A DNA stretch of 64,000 bases from Halobacteriales archaeon QS_9_68_17 (lineage in GTDB: Archaea > Halobacteriota > Halobacteria > Halobacteriales > Natronoarchaeaceae). The stretch spans positions 111,834 to 175,833 of the forward strand of contig PXSA01000002.1 in the NCBI GenBank assembly GCA_003023565.1. The letters run 5' to 3'. The notes beneath the pieces are model-generated. The model did no database searches and was not told where the DNA came from. It was given only the letters and a program-made list of their open reading frames with translations. Position 1 is the stretch's first letter; every line of letters begins with the position of its first letter. Positions 1 to 9,235 of this stretch are shown here, piece after piece. The translations under genes were made by a program, and so were the position numbers.

Positions 1-95
1 GAACTCCGGTAGGCCACTGTATGAGAGCGAGTGGCATGAACGTGTCGGATTCATCCCCGCCCTGAAGCGCGGGGCTTTCTCCTTGCACTTCCGTA
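1..95 (+). mobile_element. Probable right end of an IS200/IS605-type (tnpB) element
   Basis: A GC hairpin (CCCCGC at 55-60 pairing with GCGGGG at 69-74) is followed by CTTTCTCCTTG. From memory, this hairpin-plus-pyrimidine layout resembles the right end of haloarchaeal TnpB elements. The transposase itself would lie to the left, outside the window. Seen: the hairpin. Inferred: the element identity, which could not be checked by alignment. Confidence 0.4.
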
Positions 96-102
96 ACGCC
101 GC

Positions 103-261
103 TCAGCCGGGTGTCTGTCTCCGTTCCTCGCTGTTTCTAAGTAGCGAATAAAGTGCCAAACCCAGTACTGCTTCGAGTGGACCGAGGAACACTGCTACGA
201 GTAAAGAGAGGAAGTACACGAGGGTACCGGATATGCTCTCGCTGGAAGGGCTTGTGTCCAT
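103..261 (-). CDS. Small hypothetical membrane protein
   Basis: A 52-residue reading frame starting at the ATG at 261. It has a polar N-terminus, one hydrophobic stretch of about 28 residues (roughly residues 12-40), and a basic/polar tail ending RRQTPG. A longer frame opens at 378, but its extra N-terminus looks like random read-through. I recognise no family. It lies between an insertion-element end and a decayed amidase, so it could itself be debris. Confidence 0.3.
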   Translation of the reverse strand: MDTSPSSESISGTLVYFLSLLVAVFLGPLEAVLGLALYSLLRNSEERRQTPG

Positions 262-380
262 ATCTAAAAGCTTGATCGGTTGGATAATAGACTTTTCGGA
301 ACGACAGGTTCGCACCACACATAGCACGGGAATTCGGTAGACCGAGAATCGAAACGAAGAACCCGTGCTACTACTCACTA

Positions 381-852
381 CTACCTCCCTTCCACCGCCG
401 ACCCCACTCGCAGGGCCGTCGCTTCGTCGTCGTACCCCGTAACGGCCTGGAGGCCGACGGGCCGCCCGTCGACCTCGCCGCAGGAAACCGAGAGAGCCAG
501 GTGGCCGGTGCGGTTGAACGGGCCGGTGTGGGCGACGGTGCGCAAGAGCGACTCGTCGTCGACGCTCGCCTCGTCGAGGTCGGGCGCGGTTGTCGGCGTC
601 GTCGAGAGGGCGAACGCGTCGTCCTCGCCGAGTGCGGCCTCGACGGCCTCAGCGAACCGCCGGGCGGCGTTCCGCGCGGCGACGTACGGTTCGCCCTCGG
701 TGCGCTCGGCGAACGCTCGGCCACCGGGGTGTCCGCGCCGGCCATCGCCGCCTCAACCACGCCGACCGAGAGGCCGTCGACCCGCGGGTTCCGGATGGGG
801 CCGTGCGCGCATGTCTCGCCGGAGGTGAAGGACGCGAACCCGTCTACGTCAA
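381..852 (-). pseudogene. Amidase (GatA/AmdA-like family) relic
   Basis: Two reading frames on the minus strand together give a recognisable amidase-signature C-terminus. The pieces are GETCAHGPIRNP, then SVGVVEAAMAGAD, then YVAARNAARRFAEAVEAAL, STTPTTAPD, TGPFNRTGHLALSVSCG and DGRPVGLQAV, ending at the TAG at 381-383. The frame changes near 718; one missing C in a short C run there would restore it. The Ser/Lys catalytic core of a full amidase (normally over 400 aa) is absent, so large internal or N-terminal deletions must also have occurred. No intact start is visible. This is a non-functional remnant. Confidence 0.7.
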
Positions 853-1052
853 GCGTTTTCGAAGCGGAAATCAGTCGAATCGAACTCTCTCGGCGCGCTT
901 TCGGCCTACGTCATTGCGGGACGTACTGCCGCGGTCCGGGCGATCGGACCGGCGGCGCGACGCTATCTGGTAACTACTTCGCATCGAACTGGCAGCTGAT
1001 TGTGACGTAGTATCATACGGGTTCGTGTTGCCAACACGCCACAGGGGATCCC

Positions 1053-2228
1053 ATGAAACTCGCACTCATCGCGGTCGGTCAGGCCGGCGGGAAGATCGTC
1101 GACGAGTTCCTGGCCTACGAGCAGCGGGCCGACGCGGACTTCATCGCGGACGCCACGGCGATAAACACGGCGCAGGCCGACCTCCAGGGGCTCGACTACG
1201 TCCCCGACGACAAGCGGGTGCTCATCGGCCAGTCCCGCGTCGGCGGCCACGGCGTGGGTGCCGACAACGAACTGGGCGCGGAGATAGCCGCCAAGGAGGC
1301 GACCGAGATCGTCGCCGCGACCGACGACATCCCCGTGAGTCACGTCGACGCCTTCCTCGTGGTCGCGGCGCTCGGCGGCGGCACCGGGAGCGGCGCGGGG
1401 CCGGTGATCGCTCAGGAGCTAAAGCGAGTGTACACGAACCCCGTCTACGGTCTCGGCATCCTGCCCGCCAGCGACGAGGGCGGCATCTACACGCTCAACG
1501 CCGCGCGGTCGTTCCAGACGTTCGTCCGCGAGGTCGACAACCTGCTCGTCTTCGACAACGACGCGTGGCGACAGTCGGGCGAGACGCTCCGGACCGGCTA
1601 CGACGAGATCAACGAGGAGATCGCCCGCCGGTTCAGCGTCCTCTTCAGCGCCGGCGAGACGGCCACCGACGACGCCGTCGCGGAGAGCGTCGTCGACGCC
1701 AGCGAGATCGTCAACACGCTGGCCGGCGGCGGCGTCTCCACCGTCGGCTACGCCGCCGAGGAACTCGTCCCGGAGGACGGTCAGGGGGGCCTCCTCTCGC
1801 GTTTCACTGGGGGCGGAGCCAACGAGCCGGACCCCAGCGAGGCGACCAACCGGATCACCGGCCTCGTCCGGAAGGCGACGCTCGGCCGCCTCACCCTGCC
1901 CTGCGAGGTCGACAGCGCCGAGCGCTCCCTGTCGGTCGTCGCCGGCCCGCCCGAGCACCTCAGCCGGAAAGGCATCGAGGAGGGCCGCCGCTGGCTGGAG
2001 GACGAGACCGGGTCGATGGAGGCCCGGGGCGGCGACTACCCGCTCCGCTCCGACTCCGTCGCGGCGGCGGTGCTGCTCTCGGGCATCACGGAGGTCCCGC
2101 GCGTCACCAAACTCCAGATCATCGCCAACGAAACCCAGGAGAACATCGAGGAGCGCCGGAGCGGCGACGAGAGCGCACGGGAGCAACTGATCGGCGAGCA
2201 GGGCGAGGACATCGACCCGCTGTTCTGA
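1053..2228 (+). CDS. cetZ: CetZ-family tubulin/FtsZ-like GTPase
   Basis: 391 residues. The N-terminus (MKLALIAVGQAGGKIVDEF) is the CetZ nucleotide-binding start. The tubulin signature GGGTGSG is at about residues 108-114, and the conserved blocks GQSRVGGHGVGADNE and GIYTLNAARSFQTF match CetZ proteins. CetZ proteins polymerise with GTP at the haloarchaeal envelope, and the best-studied member (CetZ1) controls rod-cell shape and motility; which paralog this is cannot be told from sequence alone. The gene is monocistronic, and its stop lies only 42 nt from the 3' end of the convergent tnpB. The ATG at 1053 fits the family start exactly. Confidence 0.93.
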   Translation: MKLALIAVGQAGGKIVDEFLAYEQRADADFIADATAINTAQADLQGLDYVPDDKRVLIGQSRVGGHGVGADNELGAEIAAKEATEIVAATDDIPVSHVDAFLVVAALGGGTGSGAGPVIAQELKRVYTNPVYGLGILPASDEGGIYTLNAARSFQTFVREVDNLLVFDNDAWRQSGETLRTGYDEINEEIARRFSVLFSAGETATDDAVAESVVDASEIVNTLAGGGVSTVGYAAEELVPEDGQGGLLSRFTGGGANEPDPSEATNRITGLVRKATLGRLTLPCEVDSAERSLSVVAGPPEHLSRKGIEEGRRWLEDETGSMEARGGDYPLRSDSVAAAVLLSGITEVPRVTKLQIIANETQENIEERRSGDESAREQLIGEQGEDIDPLF

Positions 2229-2269
2229 CGGCGCGGGCAGATATCGAAGCGCCGAGAAGGAGATACCAA

Positions 2270-3538
2270 CTACGTGTTCCGAGCTGACGATTCGGAACGC
2301 AGTTTATCCGTGAACTCGTCCTCGAACCCGTCGGGGTAGGCGTCGAACTCGCCGTTCGGACTCACCGTTCCGGACTTCAGGGCCAGTTGGCGGTGGCCCG
2401 TCCGCCGCGACGGCTGTTGACCGCGGCGGACGTAACGGAACCCGATGTTCTTCGCTGCGTTGTAGTCGGCATTCCCGCGATTTCCACAGCGTTCACACCG
2501 GAAGCGGTCGCGGGAAGGACGGTTCGCACTGGACGAGTGGCCACATTCAGCACACCTTTGTGAGGTGTGTTCAGGATTCACCTTGACCAAACGAATGCCG
2601 CGTTCCCGGCACTTGTATTCGAGCTGACCAATGACTCGTCTGAATGCCCACATGTGGAACCACGACGCATTCGGGAGGCGCTCCTTGATATCATCGAGGT
2701 TTTCGACAGCGATAGCCGTACAGTCGTATCGGAGTGCTTCCGCGACGATACCGTTCGAAACTCGATGTAACACGTCGTCGGTGTACCGACGTTGCCGTCC
2801 GCCGACTCGTTTGAGCGTACGTCTAGCGCTTCTGGTTCCACAGCGCTGGAGCGAACCACGGACACGTTCGAACTCGTCTCGCCGATGATTCAGTCGACTA
2901 CCCGAATAGAACTTCGCCGTGCTGGTGACGGCTACGTTCTCCACACCGAGATCAACCCCGAGAACCGTTCCGTTCTCGGCGGTTCTGGTGTCGGTTAGGG
3001 GCCGTCGGAATCCGAGGTGCAGGTAGAAATCGCTGTCTCTGACGGTGAGGGTGCTTTCAGTTAGTGTCCAGTCGTCGCTGTCGAGGAACTGGTGCTGATA
3101 GCCAGAATCATCCTTCGGAAGAACCAGCTGACATTGGATCCGGTCCTCGACCGTAGCGAGCGAAACGGACCCATCGTCGAACATCGTCATCGATCGCTGG
3201 TCGTACGTCACCGTCGGTGCAGTGAACTGGGGTTTCGACGTTCGCTTGCCGCGTGCCCGTTGCTCCAGACAGCTAGCGATTGCATCTGCCGCCCGACGAG
3301 TAGCTAAGATAGCGTGTTGGCTGCCGACTGATGTTCGGTTCCGAATTTCATCATACGTGAGCGACTGCACCTCGCCTCGACGTACAGTTTCCCGAGATTG
3401 TGCCCGGTTCCAGACGAGATCAGCGGCTAGCTGACACGCTCGCTTCCACTCCGTGATCGTCTGCTCCAGCAATTCGCGGTCGCTCTCGGAGACCGCTATC
3501 CGAGTGACGGCTGTTCGACGATCGTACTCGTCGGGCAC
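2270..3538 (-). CDS. tnpB: TnpB, RNA-guided nuclease of a solo IS200/IS605 (IS1341-type) element
   Basis: 422 residues with a GTG start. The RuvC-like triad is complete: D196 in VDLGVEN, E279 in AVENLDD and D358 in NADYNAAKN. The zinc ribbon is C329/C332 and C348/C351. TnpB proteins are RNA-guided DNA nucleases that favour transposon retention. No TnpA (Y1 transposase) gene is adjacent, so this copy is non-autonomous. A TATA-like TTTAAATAC lies about 28 nt before the GTG, implying a leaderless transcript. Only 42 bp separate the stop from cetZ, so any guide RNA must overlap the 3' coding end. The canonical right-end hairpin is not obvious there. Confidence 0.92.
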   Translation of the reverse strand: MPDEYDRRTAVTRIAVSESDRELLEQTITEWKRACQLAADLVWNRAQSRETVRRGEVQSLTYDEIRNRTSVGSQHAILATRRAADAIASCLEQRARGKRTSKPQFTAPTVTYDQRSMTMFDDGSVSLATVEDRIQCQLVLPKDDSGYQHQFLDSDDWTLTESTLTVRDSDFYLHLGFRRPLTDTRTAENGTVLGVDLGVENVAVTSTAKFYSGSRLNHRRDEFERVRGSLQRCGTRSARRTLKRVGGRQRRYTDDVLHRVSNGIVAEALRYDCTAIAVENLDDIKERLPNASWFHMWAFRRVIGQLEYKCRERGIRLVKVNPEHTSQRCAECGHSSSANRPSRDRFRCERCGNRGNADYNAAKNIGFRYVRRGQQPSRRTGHRQLALKSGTVSPNGEFDAYPDGFEDEFTDKLRSESSARNT

Positions 3539-3561
3539 TACGTTTGACTGGCCTCGGTTTC

Positions 3562-3570
3562 GTATTTAAA
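3562..3570 (-). promoter_or_regulatory. TATA box of tnpB
   Basis: On the minus strand the sequence reads TTTAAATAC, centred about 28 nt upstream of the GTG start at 3538. That is the usual spacing for a leaderless haloarchaeal transcript, and it supports the GTG start choice. Confidence 0.6.
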
Positions 3571-3615
3571 CCTGTGCAGGAAGCGAGAGCTGTTTGCGGT
3601 TAGAATGCTGAGAAG

Positions 3616-3700
3616 CGCCGAGGGAGCGATTTGAACGCTCGAGTCCTTGCGGACAGTTGCTCTCGAAGCAACCGCCTTGGCCGGGCTAGGCTACCTCGGC
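3616..3700 (-). tRNA. tRNA-Ser(CGA)
   Basis: 85 nt with a full cloverleaf. The acceptor stem is GCCGAGG/CCTCGGC with discriminator G at 3616. The anticodon stem is GTTGC/GCAAC around loop TTCGAGA (anticodon CGA). A long type-II variable arm (TGTCC-GCAA-GGACT) identifies the serine class. The T-arm is GAGCG-TTCAAAT-CGCTC. No CCA is encoded. An AT-rich TTTATGG (about 3727-3735 on the + strand) lies 27-35 nt upstream of the 5' end and may be its promoter. Confidence 0.95.
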
Positions 3701-3801
3701 TTCGCTCGTCGCTTCGACGGTATCGAGTTTATGGGTTTCGGTTCGGATACGTCTCACCTATCGACCATCAAAAATAAACCGGACGGGCGCGGACGGACAC
3801 C

Positions 3802-4715
<914 letters not shown>

Positions 4716-4733
4716 GCTCTGTCGCGCCGGGGC

Positions 4734-5135
4734 TCAGGGCTCGGTATGCGTGACGTGCTCCGGGGCGATGGCGAGGACGATCCGCTCCGTCTCGATGGGG
4801 TTCGGGTACTCGTCCTCGCCCATGTACCGCTTCGTCAGTTCGTCGATGTGCTCGCGCGCGCCGTCCGTGGTCACGTCGGCCACTTCGCCCCGCACTGAGA
4901 GCATCCGGTAGGGGTTGTCCGGGTCGGTCATGCTGACGGCGACCCGGCCGTCCCCCTGCACGTTCTCGGCTTTCTGGCGACCGCGCTCGGTGTTGACCAA
5001 CAGCCGGTCGGACTCGGCGTCGTAGTCGACCCACACCGGCGTCGCTTGCGGCGACCCGTCCGGCATCAGCGTCGCCAGGTGAGCGAACGTCTTCTTCTCG
5101 AACAGGTCGCGGAAGTCGTCTGGTATCGACGCCAT
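4734..5135 (-). CDS. Pyridoxamine 5'-phosphate oxidase-like (PPOX) F420/FMN-dependent protein
   Basis: 133 residues, a split-beta-barrel flavin-binding fold. Typical blocks are FAHLATLMPDGSPQATPVWVDY near the N-terminus, then LLVNTERGRQKAENV, VAVSMTDPDNPYRMLSVRGEV and a C-terminal ERIVLAIAPEHV. Length and pattern match the TIGR-type PPOX-class F420-dependent enzymes common in haloarchaea. The substrate is unknown. The ATG at 5135 gives MASIPDDF; the longer upstream frame lacks family similarity. The gene ends 18 nt from the end of the convergent moxR. Confidence 0.85.
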   Translation of the reverse strand: MASIPDDFRDLFEKKTFAHLATLMPDGSPQATPVWVDYDAESDRLLVNTERGRQKAENVQGDGRVAVSMTDPDNPYRMLSVRGEVADVTTDGAREHIDELTKRYMGEDEYPNPIETERIVLAIAPEHVTHTEP

Positions 5136-5256
5136 GGGTCCAGTACGGGGACGAACCACAAAGGCATACCACCTCCTCACAGCGAGCGTCGAATCACAGC
5201 GAGGTGACCGGGACGGTACGGCGGCAGGACCGAACTGTCCCGGTTGGGCGAGCACC

Positions 5257-5757
5257 TCACGTCCGCAGAACGCTCGTCAGCGCCACGACCGCGACGAGCA
5301 GGAAGACGAGCGCCGACAACGGCTTCCCACCCCCGACGACCGAGTACAGACCGTAGCTCCCGGCGGAGACGGCGAACGCGAGCGCGACGCTCCCGGCGGC
5401 GTGAACGACTTCGGTCCGACGCGTGTCGGCCTCGCGACCGAGTTGCTCGCCGAGGCCGATGGCGTTGTCCAGCAGGTCCCAGACGACGACCGCACCGCCG
5501 GCACCGACGAGGACGACGAGGGTCGGCGCGTTCTCGACCGCCGCCGCGACCACCCCGCCGAACAACAGGATGCCGGCCCAGACCGCCGCGCGCCGCCAGC
5601 CGCGGCCGACCGCAACGGCGGCCGCACACAGGGCTAGCACGCCGAACGGGACCGCGATAGCCGCGTAGAAGCCGAGCGCGAGCGTGACGACGCTGACCGT
5701 GGCGGCCGCGACGACCCCGCTGTGCAGGGACGGCAAGCGGGGTATCTCGTCGGTCAT
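5257..5757 (-). CDS. Polytopic membrane protein, last gene of the DUF58 operon (DUF7519-like)
   Basis: 166 residues with about five hydrophobic helices and few charged residues except a short stretch around GREADTRRTEV. The ATG at 5757 overlaps the DUF58 stop codon (ATGA, 5754-5757), so the two are translationally coupled. The upstream ATG at 5766 is less likely. Haloarchaeal DUF58 operons usually end with a protein of this size and topology. The function is unknown; position implies a role with the DUF58/MoxR system at the membrane. Confidence 0.7.
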   Translation of the reverse strand: MTDEIPRLPSLHSGVVAAATVSVVTLALGFYAAIAVPFGVLALCAAAVAVGRGWRRAAVWAGILLFGGVVAAAVENAPTLVVLVGAGGAVVVWDLLDNAIGLGEQLGREADTRRTEVVHAAGSVALAFAVSAGSYGLYSVVGGGKPLSALVFLLVAVVALTSVLRT

Positions 5758-7139
5758 CGCGACCACCGCTTCCCGGTGCTCGCGAGCGCCGCTTCCGTCG
5801 ACGTTTCAGCCGGGACGTCGACCACCCGGATCCCCGCCCCCCGGAGCGCCGTTATCCGCGCGGCGCGCTCGGCCCCGGCGAGGCGGTGCCCGGGCGTGTC
5901 GTCGCCCGTCGGGTCGGGGCTGACGGTAGTGACGAGGTGGCCGTGTGCGTCGACGAGGCGCGCGAACCGGGCGACCTGATCGTCGCACAGCGGCGAGAAC
6001 AGGACCACCTGCGCGTCCTCGGGGAGGCGCTTTCGGAGCCGTCGCATTCGGACGTTGAAGTAGAAGTCCGCCTCGGGCGCTTCCGGCGAGAACGCGTCGT
6101 GGGACGAGAAAAGCGACCGCGCCCTCGCGCGGTGGTCCGTGCCGAGACCGGGCGGGAGCCAGGCCTCGGTGGGGCCGAACGCCGCGATACCGACCCGGTT
6201 GCCCGCGTCGAGCAGCGCCGGGAACACCGCGGTCGCCGCCTCGACCGACCGGTCGACCGCGTGCGGACGGTCCTCGTCCGGGCGGAGATACGCCTCCTCG
6301 CGCACGTCCAGCAGGAGGACGACCGTCGCGGAGCGCTCCTGCCGGAACCGCAGCGTGGCGAGTTCGCCCGTCCGGGCGTGGCGGTTCCAGTCGATGCGGG
6401 AGATGGCGTCCCCGGGCCGGTACTCCCGGGTAGAGTGGAACTCGACGCCCTCGCCGCCGTCGTCGGTCTCCACCCGGCCGGCGTGGCGCGTCGTCAGGGC
6501 GCGGAGCGCGACATCCGAAACCGGCTCGAACGGCGACTCACACCGCAGGACGTCCGCCGTCGGGACCCGGGCGCGGGTCTCGACCGCGCCGCTCATCCCC
6601 CGGCCGACGACGAGGAGACGGTCGAACTCGTGGACCCCCCGCCCGGCGGTGACGGCGTACTCGAACGTCGCGGACTCGCCGGCACGGAGCGACGTACCGT
6701 GTCGCGGGACGCCGTCGGTCACCGCGATCGGGTCCGGCACGCCGTCGACGAGTCGGAGGTCGGGAAGCGTCGACTCCCCCTCGTTTCTCACCGTCACGCT
6801 GACCTCGACCTCGTCGCCCGGGTCGGGGGCGGGGTCGGAGAGCGTCCGCTCGACGGCGAGCGACATCGAGAGTCCGGTCGCCGCCCGCGCGTACGCCGCG
6901 TACGCGACGCCGATGACGCCGACGAGGAACAGCGAGGGATACCGCAGCACGATCCCCGCCCCGCCGGCGACGAGGGCGACGGCGCTGATCCCGCGCCAGC
7001 GTCTCGTCTCCCGCGTCGTCGTCTCGACCGTTCGGTCGGTCGATTCGGCGGTCGGGTCCGGGGTCGCCGCGCCGTCGCCGACGGCGACGTCCGCGTCCGC
7101 GTCGGCGGAGCCGCTTCCCGTGGACGCGCTCGCGGTCAT
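5754..7139 (-). CDS. DUF58-domain membrane protein (vWA-like partner of MoxR)
   Basis: 461 residues. An acidic, low-complexity N-terminus of about 45 residues precedes two membrane helices (roughly 50-90). A beta-sandwich-like stretch with CARDB-type character follows (VSVTVRNEGESTLPDL). The DUF58 core is then marked by EYRPGDAISRIDW at about residue 240-255 and LLLDVREEA. DUF58 proteins carry a vWA-like fold and pair with MoxR ATPases in maturing metal- or complex-bound proteins. The ATG at 7139 overlaps the upstream stop (ATGA). The MoxR partner at 3802 is broken. Confidence 0.88.
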   Translation of the reverse strand: MTASASTGSGSADADADVAVGDGAATPDPTAESTDRTVETTTRETRRWRGISAVALVAGGAGIVLRYPSLFLVGVIGVAYAAYARAATGLSMSLAVERTLSDPAPDPGDEVEVSVTVRNEGESTLPDLRLVDGVPDPIAVTDGVPRHGTSLRAGESATFEYAVTAGRGVHEFDRLLVVGRGMSGAVETRARVPTADVLRCESPFEPVSDVALRALTTRHAGRVETDDGGEGVEFHSTREYRPGDAISRIDWNRHARTGELATLRFRQERSATVVLLLDVREEAYLRPDEDRPHAVDRSVEAATAVFPALLDAGNRVGIAAFGPTEAWLPPGLGTDHRARARSLFSSHDAFSPEAPEADFYFNVRMRRLRKRLPEDAQVVLFSPLCDDQVARFARLVDAHGHLVTTVSPDPTGDDTPGHRLAGAERAARITALRGAGIRVVDVPAETSTEAALASTGKRWSR

Positions 7140-7702
7140 TCCTCGGTCACCTCGTAGAGGGCGGCGACGGCGCGGGCGGCCCGTTTCGCCCGGCGGTCGA
7201 ACCGCGGGCGGAGCGAGACCGTTTCGCGGACCTTGGTCCAGAGCGACGCCGACTGCGGGAGGCTGTCGGCGAAGAACGCGGCGGCGACCGGGTCGTCCGT
7301 CCAGGTGCCCGCGTCGAGCGCTTCCCGGGCGGTCGCCTCCGAGCAGTCCTCGACGTACGTGACGGCGTCGACCGCCGCGGCTTCCAGGCGCTTGCTGACC
7401 CGCTCGCGTCGGGCCGCCCAGTGGCGGCCCCGGCGCATCGCCAGGTCGTCGTCGAAGCCGTCGCCCGGCGTCGGGAGGGTCTGTCGGGTCTCCGGGTCGG
7501 GCGTCTCGAACTCGACGACGCTCGACCCCCGGCGGCGCGACACCACGCGGAGTCCCTGGAGGAGCGCGACGATGCCGACGAGGATCACGAAGCCTTCGGA
7601 GACGTCGACGTATCCGGCGTACGTCGGTGCGAGCAGGAAGACGAACCCGGTCCCCGCGGCGACGAGACCGATCGCGACCGCGAGCCGACGGAGCCGACTC
7701 AT
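7136..7702 (-). CDS. Small membrane protein of the DUF58 operon (DUF7269-like)
   Basis: 188 residues. Two N-terminal membrane helices (about 5-25 and 32-52) are followed by a basic cytosolic tail with many Arg residues and a conserved acidic/Trp motif (EALDAGTWTDDPVAAAFF). Both its ends overlap neighbours by 4 nt (ATGA at 7699-7702 and 7136-7139). In haloarchaea a protein like this regularly sits between the DUF4129 and DUF58 genes. The DUF number is from memory. The biochemical role is unknown. Confidence 0.72.
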   Translation of the reverse strand: MSRLRRLAVAIGLVAAGTGFVFLLAPTYAGYVDVSEGFVILVGIVALLQGLRVVSRRRGSSVVEFETPDPETRQTLPTPGDGFDDDLAMRRGRHWAARRERVSKRLEAAAVDAVTYVEDCSEATAREALDAGTWTDDPVAAAFFADSLPQSASLWTKVRETVSLRPRFDRRAKRAARAVAALYEVTEE

Positions 7703-8643
7703 CGCTCGTCCCCCGCGTACGCCGTCTCGACCCGTCGAAGCGCGGCGACGGCACGCTCCTCGCGGTCCTCCGTCGGGTCCCGGCCGCCGTAACGGACCTC
7801 CTCGAACAGCGTTGTCAACTCCGCCACGTCGTCGTCGGTCATGCCGGCGTCGACGGCGGCGTCGGCGAACTCACCGGGCGTGCTCGATTCGGGGCTGTCG
7901 ACGTCGAGGTGGTCGGTCATTTCGCGCCAGGCGCGGTACACCTCGTTCTCGATGTCGACCGAATCCTCGATCCGGTCCGCCGCACGCCCCGCCGCCCGCC
8001 CGACCGCGGAGCGGCGTTCCTCGTCGGTCCGGTCGGGGGTCTCGTCCTCGTCGGCGTCGTTCTCGACGTCACTGAACAGGTACAGGCCCACGAGCAGTAC
8101 CGGCGTGAGCGCGAGGAGGGCGAACAGGAGCGCCGACGGCGACGTGGGGTCGACGCGGCCCTCGCCGTCGCCGAGTCCGATCGGGGACGAGGAGCCGTTA
8201 CCGTCGCCTATCCCGATCCCGGTTACGTTCACCGACGACGAGGGCGAGAACGGGTCCACGCAGCCGGCGGTCAGGAGAACGAGCAGCAGGAACAGGGGGA
8301 TACCGATACCGAGCACGAACGAGAACGCGACGAGGCCGTCGTACCGCGAGTACATGAACGCGCCGAAGAGCAACAGCGTGGCCGCCAGCACGCCGAACGG
8401 GGCTTCACCGGAGAGCACCGAGAGGCACAGTTCCGGGAACGTCGGGCCGCCTTCCAACGACGACCCGGAATCGTTCTGACCGGCACCGCTTGTCTCCCCG
8501 GAGGATTCCGACGATGGGGAGCCGAACCCGCCGCCGCCGCTGCTCTCGGTGTCTACCGGCGTGGTGAGCGTCGCCGCCGCGACCGATATCGCGAGCACGC
8601 AGACGACGGCGACGAGGATCGGCCGGAGGGCGTCTCGATTCAC
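7699..8643 (-). CDS. DUF4129-domain membrane protein, first gene of the DUF58 operon
   Basis: 314 residues. An N-terminal signal/anchor helix (about 9-27) is followed by a Ser/Gly-rich extracytoplasmic linker, two further helices (about 80-125), another Gly/Ser-rich loop and a fourth helix (about 172-190). The C-terminal DUF4129 region has VYRAWREMTDHL and TPGEFADAAVDAGM, then VEEVRYGG-type residues (LFEEVRYGG). DUF4129 is found with MoxR-DUF58-transglutaminase clusters. This gene leads a tightly coupled four-gene operon running down to 5257. The ATG at 8643 is preceded by AT-rich DNA. Confidence 0.85.
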   Translation of the reverse strand: MNRDALRPILVAVVCVLAISVAAATLTTPVDTESSGGGGFGSPSSESSGETSGAGQNDSGSSLEGGPTFPELCLSVLSGEAPFGVLAATLLLFGAFMYSRYDGLVAFSFVLGIGIPLFLLLVLLTAGCVDPFSPSSSVNVTGIGIGDGNGSSSPIGLGDGEGRVDPTSPSALLFALLALTPVLLVGLYLFSDVENDADEDETPDRTDEERRSAVGRAAGRAADRIEDSVDIENEVYRAWREMTDHLDVDSPESSTPGEFADAAVDAGMTDDDVAELTTLFEEVRYGGRDPTEDREERAVAALRRVETAYAGDER

Positions 8644-8827
8644 AGCCGAATTTGCGTCATTGTTGACTTATATGTTCGGAATCCTACGGCGCAATCATCT
8701 CCGTTTCACCGCGCTCCGCGGACGCATAGCGGCGCCGCTACCACGTCCCGATCAGATCCCGAGACCGTCCGAGTGGGGTTCGATGCTGACCCCCCGAGTG
8801 ATCGCCGTCGTACAGGTCGGGAGAGAA

Positions 8828-9114
8828 AGATCGAATTCACGACCGTACGTCGGGCTATTTCCGCGGCGAGCCACACGACGCGGTCGAAGAGATGCTGGAG
8901 AACGAAAACGAGATGCGGACGACGAGGCCGCCGCCGCGGAGGACTTCGGCATCAAGGCCGGCGTGCTCGTCGGCCTCGTCGCCGTCTACGGCCTGTTTCT
9001 CGCGCCGAACCGGCTTCTCGCGCCGTCGGTCGATGGCGACGCTGTGCTGTTTTCCGTGGTGACCTCAGAGGGGTACGGTCCCATTCCGCTCGTCGCCGCC
9101 GGTCTGGCACGCTG
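8828..9114 (+). pseudogene. Frameshifted small membrane protein remnant
   Basis: Two overlapping frames give a plausible single protein. The first part is GYFRGEPHDAVEEMLENENE. A one-base shift near 8911 leads to DADDEAAAAEDFGIKAG, a hydrophobic helix (VLVGLVAVYGLFLAPNRLL) and a C-terminus ending VAAGLAR at the TGA 9112-9114. No in-frame ATG is found for the first part. I do not recognise the family, but the amphipathic-acidic-then-TM layout and codon use look like a real haloarchaeal gene. The rest of the 590-bp gap (8644-9235) shows nothing I can name. Confidence 0.35.
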
Positions 9115-9235
9115 ACGCAGTGCACGCCGGAGAAAGAGGACGAACGAAAAGCGCCCGAACCCGGCGGCACCGTTTCCATAGTACTACCAGAATCACTAGA
9201 TTAAAACGTTTCGAACTGATACCGTACGAAGGATA

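Noticed and set aside
1025-2287. A 420-aa plus-strand frame parallel to cetZ
   Set aside because: Arg/Gly-rich composition with no domain; it is the high-GC shadow of cetZ, whose own frame matches the family end to end.
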